Part shown: positions 55,818-64,000 of the stretch, one piece after another | Numbering within the stretch: position 1 is the stretch's first letter | Layout of the letters: every line of letters begins with the position of its first letter | NCBI GenBank assembly: GCA_037952775.1 | Contig: JBANAY010000003.1 | Location: 29,946,001 to 30,010,000, forward strand | Reading direction: 5' to 3' | Source: Clonostachys chloroleuca | Lineage: Eukaryota > Ascomycota > Sordariomycetes > Hypocreales > Bionectriaceae | Length of the DNA stretch: 64,000 nucleotides | The notes under the pieces: generated by a model | What the model saw: the letters and a program-made list of their open reading frames with translations, nothing else | What the model was told of the DNA's origin: nothing | Database searches by the model: none | Translations under genes and position numbers: made by a program

Positions 55818-56641
55818 ACGCTTGGGGCTATGTGCTTTCCCAATCGGCATTTTCTATCTGACCATTACTATTGACTTGTTAGGTGATGCGCTCTTTTACT
55901 AGAAAGTCATACTATCCAAGAAAAAGACATATATACTTGGCACCGCAAATAACATTATGTGGAATGCCCTCGTTAGATCCATCCAGTGTACGGTTATAGC
56001 TTGATAAGAATTGATACAATATAAAGGCCTGTACTTATTTTAGGATCATTAAATCAAAATTGAATAATATTATTCATTGAATCAACGAGCAAAAAAGTAG
56101 AAGTGCTATATTATAGCATGCAGTACAATGCTCAGTATGTAGTGGACAGAGCCTTCGTGTCAAGTAGTCTATCAAGGTAAACTTCAAATGTCATGAGATA
56201 GAAAGTGAGACCCTATTGATGGAAGCTTGAAGAACGAATCCAGGGACCTTCAATGGAATTGTTGTGAGGTTGAACTCGGTAGGTTCTAGTTGGGCTTTTT
56301 CTTTAGGTGTCACACACTCGCCAATCTCCAGGCAACGTCAACAAAGTTGCATGCTACTGGGACCTTCTTGTCTTTGATGACTGAACCTCCATTAGCTTAA
56401 ATCATAATTACATCTACGGCCTACGCGTCTGATCAACAAACACAACCGCGTTGCTCCTTCCGTGACTGTGCTGCCACCAACTCAGAACCTTCATCTCAGC
56501 TTTCTAGTGGCAAAACACCTTGTCAACATTTGTTCCATCATCATATGCTACCGCGAGCTCAATTCGTCCGTATAATTTTCCCTTACCAAGTCTGAAATAG
56601 ATGTGCATACCGAAACATCAGCTGCGTCAACCAGGGTCAAC
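55818..56641. other. no recognisable gene
   Basis: Non-coding spacer; an AT-rich patch occurs at about 56,030-56,120. No gene is seen. Confidence 0.5.
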
Positions 56642-58523
56642 ATGTCTGCCGTGCTGAGACTACCCCCGAGCTCGTCCATTTCATCTACGCGTTCTTGGAG
56701 CCTTCATACCACTTTTCCTTCGCTATTACCTGCAAGTCCATTTTCTATCAATCAGGGTATATCCTTCAACTCCATCGCAAAGCCCATTCAGGATATCGCG
56801 TTGCCTCGGACCGGTATCCACAAGACGTCGTTCACCTCTTCCTCAGCGCAGAGGCTGGTTTCGGTCTTGAGGCCATCGCTGCCTGGCATGTGCGAGAGTT
56901 TGAGGTCTGGGGCAATAGGAGGAATTGGAACGAGTGGCGCTCCTGGCTGATCAGTCCTGAGGGCCGCATTTCCCTCGCCATGGATGAGCAACCCTTCCGC
57001 TCGCCAGTCGATCCTTCACTCGCTGAGGATGAGCATTCCACCCGCTCGCTGCTCATCGAAATTCAATTAGAGCATCTTGCCAGATCTATCCTCCACGACG
57101 ACGACAAGAGGCTAGTTAGAGCGGCTATACAGATGGGGGACGATGGATTCTTCAAAGCCCGCGTTATTTCGTTGTTCCCTCGGCTCAAAGTCTTAAAATT
57201 CGTCGAAATCGAAGGTGGACACCCCGCATTATCCTGGATCAGCGCAATCGCAAGTTGGAGTAAGATCCATGGTCTGCCATGGCCCCCCGGGCTTTTGGCT
57301 CTTTCTGAGGTTGCCGTTCACATTCCCATCAATGTTGAGGAGCAGATCGATGAATGCTCTACGGAAGTAGTTGATCTTGGAAACCTGCTCGGCCTCCCCG
57401 GCATCAGATACGTGTACTTTCGAAATCTCCTACTTCAATTCGAAGACGACGACCTCCTCTTGCCAGGTAACTCCACTGTTGGAACACTTATGCTCGATCA
57501 AATTAAACTAGACAATTTCCGGCTACGAAAAGCCATTTGCAACGCGCCCTCTCGACTCGAATCCTTTGTTGTTCGTGGAAGCACCGACCCAGCTCATTTT
57601 CTGGATAGTGTCCAACAGTTCCCGCGCCTCCTCTCGCAATCCCGCTCATGCAAGACCCTGCGCAAAGTTCTCTTCTACAACCCGGACCGAATGCGTGGAT
57701 CTACAACTGACCTGTTTGAACCGGCTTATATCAATACCATGAGTGGTCTCCGTGTGGTTGATATATGCATCGGTGACATGCAGGTAGAAGCCTTTGCGGC
57801 AGCCGATCACGAGAGAGTGTGAGGGCTCGAACTGGCACGCTGTGTGGCAGATGTTGTCATGACAAGATTGATCTGGGCGATTACTGCCACGGTGACATCC
57901 CTTGTGAATCTCCAGACAACGTAGATGCACAGCCCGCCCCGCCCTCCGATTCTACTGTGGTTGACGATGCGGAGGAAGCGCAGAGTATTGGTCAGGAAGG
58001 TCTGATAAACCACGATGACCTGGTTCGTCAATTTGTCATCGGGCTCCCTGAGAGCTTGGAGGTGCTACTCATCCATGGCCAGGAAAAAAACACAGAGTAC
58101 TTCGACAGGGGGCCTTACGAGGAGAACGAAACGATCGACGATGCAGTCGTCGCCATGCTCGAGAGTGGGCATTACCCGAATCTCGAAGTCATCTACCTCG
58201 ACCAGGTTGAAAGGTGCGTGGCCGAGCCAAGAAACGTGGTCTCGTTCCAGAAAGCAATTGCAGCGGGCAGGAAGCACGGTGTCTACATCTTCACGGTGGC
58301 CAACCAGGTACAACCCCCGGGGAAAAGCCGATTTCCCGCCATGCCGGATAGGCATGATCTCAAGACAGGCCCGTTTCCTCAGAGGGGCGCACGCTGGTAT
58401 GTCGATCCTTACACGGGCTCCTGGACCCCACCAGGATGCGGTGGATGCGGGTTGTGTGGTGAGTGTTTGAGGTGTTATACCGCCGAAGCTTGGGATGCCT
58501 TCCGGAACAGGGCAGATGATTAA
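56642..58523 (+). CDS. F-box-like protein, probably with a one-base frameshift at the N-terminus
   Basis: The ATG at 56642 starts MSAVLRLPP. Directly after a run of five C (56663-56667) the frame must shift by one base to continue as ELVHFIYAFLEPSYHFSFAIT, which together form a recognisable F-box. Without the shift there is no start codon for the long frame that follows to 57816. That frame is rich in acidic and hydrophobic alternation (FPRLKVLKFVEIEGG, NLLGLPGIRYVYFRN). A likely intron, 57817-57932 (GTGTGA...GCACAG), joins it in frame to SDSTVVDDAEEAQ... through 58523. The alternative is a two-base GT slip. The C-terminus carries a Cys-rich CGGCGLCGECLRCY patch, possibly metal-binding. The protein would be about 620 residues. 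It could be a real pseudogene or an assembly error. Confidence 0.6.
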
Positions 58524-58848
58524 AATAGCATCATGTGGGAAGTGCTTCTGAAAGTATCATAACATAGATAGTCGAGGGCTGTAGGTGGAAGAAGAAAAAT
58601 CCCAGTATAAGCTAGGAAAGAATAGCCAACTGCCAAAATTCTAGCACTTCAGATCATTAATCCTCATGTCGTGACCACTGCGTACGCACTGGTAGTTACT
58701 ACTAACATTACAAAAGGATTACCGTCAAGGACCTGTGTCAAGTCAAATACCAACGAGAAAGAACCCAACAACCATTGCCAGGGGGCAGAGGCATCTGGAC
58801 TCATAGTTCAGGTGTTCGTATCTATTGACACGGGGAGAAACGGGCAAC

Positions 58849-59494
58849 CTATCCAAGTGTCATACCAAGTCTCTGGAGATACGCGTATAGCGACCCTCGA
58901 ACCACTTGGCCCTGCTCCCCTTTTGCAATGCGACTCATCCAACGTGCGGCGAAGCTACCTGTTCCAACCAAGTTAATTGCCGGGCTTCCAATCACAACGA
59001 CAGGATACAAACTTACCGAGCCGGGGCCCTCGAGCTGCGAACCCCAAAGCCTCCAGAACCCATCCGGGACCCATGATGACCAGAACACCGATCGCAATGA
59101 TGGTGCCGGCGGCAATGAGTGCGGCGTAAACGGGGTGCCGCTCAGCGAATTCTCGAGCTAGATTCGTTGCGCGTTTGACAGCTTCAGTCATCGCCTCTCC
59201 CATTGCCGCTCCATTTTTCAGAATTGATTCAATGCCGTGGAGAATGGCTTCAGACAGAGAATCTTTCCATCCAAAGGCAGAAATTGTTGCGTTAAGCTTC
59301 TCGAGAAGATGAGGGTCGTCCAGTTCGGCCGTGCGAATGATCTCGACGAATTGGTCAACACGTTCATCGTCAGTATAAGGCGAAAACACGGGCTTTTCGG
59401 AAATCAATTCGGGGCCGTTTTGTGAGTGTGGGAAGCCGGGATTCGCAGATGCACCGCAAAGACATCCCGTAACAGTCGCCATGAGAGTCTTCAT
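58849..59494 (-). CDS. IFI6/IFI27-like (ISG12 family) membrane protein
   Basis: Two exons (59017-59494, 58849-58958, intron with GTAAGT...CAG) encode 195 residues. A soluble N-terminal half with amphipathic helices (VDQFVEIIRTAEL, LLEKLNATISAFG) is followed by HPVYAALIAAGTIIAIGVLV and GPGWVLEALGFAARGPR, then GSFAARWMSRIAKG and SLYAYLQRLGMT. This is the glycine/alanine-rich IFI6/IFI27 domain with its GF(A/G)AxGP...GSxAAxW signature. The family is known from interferon responses and mitochondrial localisation in animals and exists widely in fungi with unknown role. The N-terminal MKTLMATVTGCLCG could be a weak targeting signal. Confidence 0.85.
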
Positions 59495-60754
59495 CTTGAA
59501 GTTGTAATCGCGGAAAGCAGACTTTCAGATACTCAATCTACTTTAAGAAGGTCAGGCAGAGAGACTAGCACTAGGGACATGGAAAGAGGCAAAAGAAGGG
59601 GAAGGGAAAAGGTGAAGAGTGAGTGAGGAGGGGATGGTGGAGTTGACCCTCGTTTTTGAGTCATCACATCTCGTCTGACTTGGAGGGCCTCCCGCATACA
59701 CCCATCCAATCACGTCACATATTTCCTGACCGAATGGAACAACTCAATACAAGGTGTCTTACTCTGACAGGCAGATTAGTATGATGCTGAGTGAGATGCT
59801 TCGGTAAAAAGAATGAAACCCACCCAACAAGATGATAACCATAATTATGGAGCCAGTTTTGGGTGTTCGCCCGGTTACCACTCGGAAGTGATTAGGCCGT
59901 GATTAAGAGCATCTGATGCTTTGTCCCAGTAACTGGCAAATTCATGCTTTAGGAGAAAGCAACCTATGGACTAGAGCTCTGACCATTGGGCCCATGATGT
60001 ATTGAACAGTATAGGCAATCACAATCTGAGTATCTCGAATGACATCCTCCATAGTACCATGGCAAACATCGACCGCGAATGTGACATTTAGCTCATTCAA
60101 ATGTCAGGGTTTCCTCGCAATCCGGAGCAGCTTTAGATGTTGTGACGCGTATTCTTTGTGAATAGCGGGTAAACACCACCAGAATACTTGAGTTGTGTCT
60201 TCGGTAACATTGTCAAAGATCCTTTCGACGGTCAGCCCTGAGACAGGCAGCCCTTTCATTTTCGTTTGAGCCTACTCTTGGACAGGTTGGGACAAAACAT
60301 GGCAGCAACAATATCAAGTACAATATTCTACGGTGCTGCTAGTTCTGGAGCCACTGAAGTATAAATTTACATCCCCCCAAAGTACGATTTACTCTGGTGA
60401 TTCAACAAGTGACTATCAACATTTGTCAGCCAGGTGGGTGATACTTCGGTCCTACGACCGGGCCCGGGCTTAAGTTAGATTCTGTGATGCCGAAAAGCGG
60501 AGAAACGCGTCTTACTACCACTGGCTAATTCCTGCAGCCGGCAAAGCATCAAGCCATGGGGTATGCTATTTCCGGGGCCGAAGTGGTCACAGGCCAGATT
60601 GCAGAAGCGCAGCTTATGCAATCATGATGATTAGATGAGGTAGAGAAGGTCAAAGTATAAAACAAAGGATAGATCCAATTGGGTTGATGTCAGTCTTCTC
60701 GACTCCATCTTACGCAATCCTAAACTGAAGCTTGAATCCTCAATATCGCTCATT
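59495..60754. other. no recognisable gene
   Basis: This is the promoter side of the IFI6-like gene and the following small membrane-protein gene. Only short unstructured frames are seen. Confidence 0.5.
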
Positions 60755-61233
60755 ATGATCGGGAAATGCCTGCTAACCATAGACGCTGTCGGTCTCCTGG
60801 TCGGCGCCGCCATCGCGGACATGGACGAGACACACCAGTACAACCCGCGATGGCCACCACACGCAAAGTAAGCAATCAGAGCTCTCCTGTCTTTCCACAG
60901 CCCAAGCTCGGAGAAACGTGTCTTAACCTCGCGCCATTTTCTCGCAGGTTCCACAACGGGCAGACCATCACCCTCTCCATCATGCTTGGCGTCCTTACGC
61001 TGTACTATAGCTGGCGCCGCACAACAGGTAGAGCTGCTGCTAAAGACTCTCTCACTACCGCCATGATATGCGGCAGCATCTACTGGCTCGCAGGGCTGTG
61101 CGCCAGTCTTTTCCCCGAGGCAAGCGGACTGGACCCAGAATTCGGCGGGCCTGGTTTTCCCCAGGCCAAGATTTTCATCGGCCTCATGCTGTGTGGCATG
61201 ATTGGCTGGGCGTTGGAAATTATGGCCCTTTAG
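60755..61233 (+). CDS. small four-TM-type membrane protein, DUF6640-like
   Basis: Exons 60755-60867 and 60948-61233 encode 132 residues. A first hydrophobic segment (CLLTIDAVGLLVGAAIADM) is followed by the conserved NPRWPPHAKFHNGQTI block, then three hydrophobic helices (SIMLGVLTLYYSW, MICGSIYWLAGLCASLF, IFIGLMLCGMIGWALEI). The WPPHA-FHN signature is what I associate with the DUF6640 family of small fungal membrane proteins. The role is unknown. The intron (80 nt, GTAAGC...GCAG) restores frame inside the signature, which strongly supports the model; the longer 60766 start gives a worse protein. Confidence 0.8.
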
Positions 61234-61668
61234 AAAATGTTAAACAGCTTTGATGAACGCAACAGCATACTGCCATGTATATATACGTGTCCAAATCGCC
61301 GGTTCATCAAGCCGAAAGGTTTACAATCCTGCTCTAGATCAGGATCTGCTTCTACAAGTATTTTGTTTGCAAACGGCACAACGAATCAAACACATAACCA
61401 CGCTTGCTCTTCACCCTAAAATGAAATTCAAGGCCGAAACGAACTCGCTATAGGGTGATCTTACAGCAATGGAGCACTTTGAGTTGAGGCTGTGGGCGTG
61501 CTTAAGCTACAAGCTGATAAATTCGTTTTTGACTAGCATCAACATAAGTCACAGGATGTCAATTGAGTCTCATATATACCATCGAATTTTTGTTTTAATT
61601 TGGATTATCTTTCAATTAAATCAAATCGTTTCGTGCATTAAACTTGGGCTTGATGTGAATTAAGCCCT
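61234..61668. other. 3' spacer
   Basis: This lies between the DUF6640-like gene and the convergent rhodopsin-domain gene. No gene is seen. Confidence 0.5.
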
Positions 61669-63043
61669 CTATCTAGCATTTGATTTCCCGGCCTGTATGG
61701 AAATCTCTGAGTGGTACTGCGCCGTCGCTGTGCTCGTCACGAGATTTTTCTCACTGTCATCGTCAGGGACGACAATGTGTCCCAATTCGAAAGACTGCTC
61801 AACCTGGATCCCTTTGGGCCCAGTCTCAGCCCCAGAATCCGAGGGGTCTGGATTTCGACGACTTCTCCTCCAAGAAGAATTGGCCCGGCTGAGAGGAGTC
61901 CTGTGATTCGGAGTATAGCCCTGGCCGAGCGATCTTGACCTCCCAGAGGAGGTGATGAAACCAGGGAGCAGCCTGATGAGGAGCGGATTGAGAGACGGTA
62001 CGCAGGCGCATATGATGGTAAGATTGCTCTCCAAGCAGGACCAGAGTGCGATTTCCATCCCCTTTGCTATATCATCGATGAGTAAAAGATTCTTCGCTCC
62101 GAGAGGGGGACAAGGGGTTCATACACGGCCGTTCAGTCAAAGGAACTTGTCCAAAAGACCATAGGGAGTAGAATCGAACGATAGCCACGGCAGATGCACT
62201 GAAAAGAAGAACAACGTCAGTGTGAGCTTGGCTGATTAAGGTTGATTGGACTGGGAGGCTTACACGCCGCCTGCAGCGAAGACTCCCATCAAAATGTATT
62301 TCATCTTAGACGCCATTTGTAGCCTGTTGAGCAAAGGCAAAGGTGCACACACGAGGGCAAGGTCGTTGAAAATATTGACTCCTGCAAACGCAAGCCGTAA
62401 AGTCACCCGGTCAAGGCATTTCCCTTCTACAGAATCTTTCCAGTATTTATTGACCGGCCAGCACGTGAAGACAGACAAAAGCACACAGAACGGGCCATAT
62501 ATCGCGAGGTAGATGAGCAGACCGAGGAACACGCGCCTTGCGATTGGCGTCGTAAAGACCCTCAGGCACTGCAGAGCGATCGACAATTTGACGAACATGT
62601 GGCAGATGTTGTAGCAGGTCATGCTGGCGTAGGTGGCCAGCTGGAAGGGGGCGGCGAGGTCGGGATCGGCTGGTTGGTTTAGGCCATAACGGACCTCTTG
62701 TTTTAATATTGTTAGCGTTGCCATTCTACATTCGAGTACGGGAGGAGGCTTGGAAGAGGACATACGCTCCATGGCCCCGACGAAGAACCCTATGGAGCTC
62801 AGCTGATGAGCATCCGGTCAAGTGTTAGCTCTCAAATTCGGCACGACAACTGCCTTGGTGCGACTTGGAAACTCTTACACCAGAGAATACGATGAGAGCA
62901 TCGTCAGTTCCAAAGTGCTTGATCAGCCATCCTCTTGTGAATACCCTCAAGCAGACAGTGACAACACCAAGAATGGTGAACGTGAACCCTACCCCAATCA
63001 GGGGGTAATTCTGAGGGGGGACATAGATGTTGCCGACATACAT
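61669..63043 (-). CDS. fungal rhodopsin-domain (seven-TM, PTH11-like region) protein
   Basis: Exons 62879-63043, 62766-62802, 62264-62696 and 62198 onward give a protein with the family features: NYPLIGVGFTFTILGVVTVCLRVFTR (TM1), DDALIVFSG, EQVRYGLNQP, CHMFVKLSIALQCLRVF (TM3 with L-x-LQ), FLGLLIYLAIYGPF, CWPVNKYWKDSVEGKC and NIFNDLALVCAPLPLL (W-x-x-N/D-type). The last part, IALWSCLESNLTIICACVPSLNPLLIR, is in another phase. Either a further 55-nt intron starting with a weak GTTCCT joins it, or there is a frameshift near 62,130. A Ser/Arg-rich cytoplasmic tail ends the protein. It sits in the plasma membrane as a receptor-like protein; ligand unknown. No CFEM domain is seen. Confidence 0.78.
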
Positions 63044-64000
63044 TATGCCCTCGGGAGTTAAATTATTTCGGGACCGAGACCCATTGGAAAATGGATAGAG
63101 AAATCGTGTTGATCTCGAGGGGGGCCAAGTGGGGTTGTGGGTTGATATACCCCAAGCCAAGAAAATCTCTGATGATTTCTTCGAGGCCAAGGGGGTTATC
63201 TCAGCTCGGATGCGTCGAAACATTCCATCGCCTAGACCCGAATAGAAGGCCCCTGAATCCGAAGAGAAAATCTCGGTAGAGAAAATCACCAGACAAGCCG
63301 AGGGTTGGCCACCCATCTCCTGGGGATTTCATAGGCGGGCCTTCCACGGAGATCACTAGTCGGAACCCCTACCCCGGTCCCTGCTTCGAGCTGTTTGCTA
63401 CACAGGTAACAAAGCTGATCAATGCCTGTCGCGGCGACACTGGACGGAGGCTAGCACAAGCCATCACAAGGGTGGGTTTTTAGGCTTCCTGAAGGAGACA
63501 AGCGGAGGGCAAGAGGGGGTAACTGTTCGGCGCAAGGCCGTCAGTTGACGAGGTCTCACCATCAAAGATTGGTGAAATGGGATTACGGCAGTCTCACTAA
63601 CGAGCAACATGACAATGAACAAGCACAAGAGGATATGGATATTCCTCTCCGTCTATTATTGCAACTTCGGTCACCAATCGGAGAATACTATAACTTTAAC
63701 CGATATATACAACGTTGCGATCAGAGTGTGCCACTTTCTATGCCACCCACCTGATGGCCTTCCCTGTAACATAATAGAGGGTGCATCCAAGCAAGTGCTG
63801 ACGTTCAGGGCGCCGGAAAAGTGCCGCGGCCGTGGCCCTGGTCGTGCTCGCGTCGAGACCCGACCAGCCAGCGTCTTTGAAAATCACGCCTCCAAGATTC
63901 CTGAATTCCTCAGCGGACGTGATCCTTACGAGGCCAAGCGTGATGACACGGTTACTATTGGTCCACCGGATGTGTTATCTTGTTCGGCTCGATAGACTAG
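63044..64000. other. right end, no recognised gene
   Basis: A plus frame 63609-63995 ends with RVETRPASVFENHASKIPEF and DPYEAKRDDTVTIGPPDVL, which looks coding-like but matches no family I recognise. It may be an exon or a remnant of a gene whose other parts I could not find. Confidence 0.3.

Overview
The window looks like nuclear DNA of a filamentous ascomycete (Pezizomycotina). Genes are split by short introns (about 49-81 nt, GT...AG, often with CTAAC/CTGAC-like branch sites). They encode typical fungal families: Zn2Cys6 regulator, DAL5-like and sugar MFS carriers, HET domain, AA9 polysaccharide monooxygenase, 2EXR and F-box proteins, a fungal rhodopsin-domain protein. AT-rich blocks with transition-biased repeats suggest repeat-induced point mutation (RIP) or cytosine deamination. 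I cannot name the species. I recognised no tRNA, rRNA or CRISPR array. All gene models were built by hand from reading frames, splice signals and family memory.

Layout. 1-17 kb: a ketopantoate reductase-like gene (2433-3579) and a DAL5-family permease (4189-5839) lie in a 6-kb stretch with eight copies of ACCCCCACG. After about 6.7 kb without a gene come a maltose/sugar-type transporter (12534-14349), a Zn2Cys6 regulator (15094-16524) and a short-chain dehydrogenase (16872-17985). 18-29 kb: a sugar-transporter relic, a 13-exon P-loop GTPase (18912-22920), a HET relic, a decayed AAA+ gene, an intact SDR (26441-27254), a TPR relic and an AA9 monooxygenase gene broken by one stop codon. 31-36 kb: a damaged NmrA/isoflavone-reductase-like gene and a stand-alone nucleoside-phosphorylase-domain protein. 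37.2-39.65 kb: an AT-rich island that resolves into a decayed Tc1/mariner transposase interrupted by two insertions, each with a 5-bp target-site duplication.

40-49 kb: a GST-like gene, an aldo-keto reductase with one stop codon, an SDR relic, an aminotransferase fragment, an unknown 182-aa protein, a 2EXR protein, and a small cell-wall-type protein gene with a signal-peptide frameshift. 49-64 kb: a secreted protein with four near-identical repeats separated by Lys-Arg sites (Kex2-processed-repeat style), an F-box protein, an SDR, a second F-box-like gene with a probable one-base frameshift, an IFI6/IFI27-like protein, a small DUF6640-like membrane protein and a rhodopsin-domain protein.

Two themes stand out. 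Many metabolic and recognition-type genes here are single- or few-lesion pseudogenes, several broken at CGA or CAG codons. Several families linked to fungal non-self recognition and innate-immunity-like systems (HET, AAA+, TPR, phosphorylase domain, GTPase, IFI6-like) occur within about 40 kb. No single coherent biosynthetic pathway is evident.
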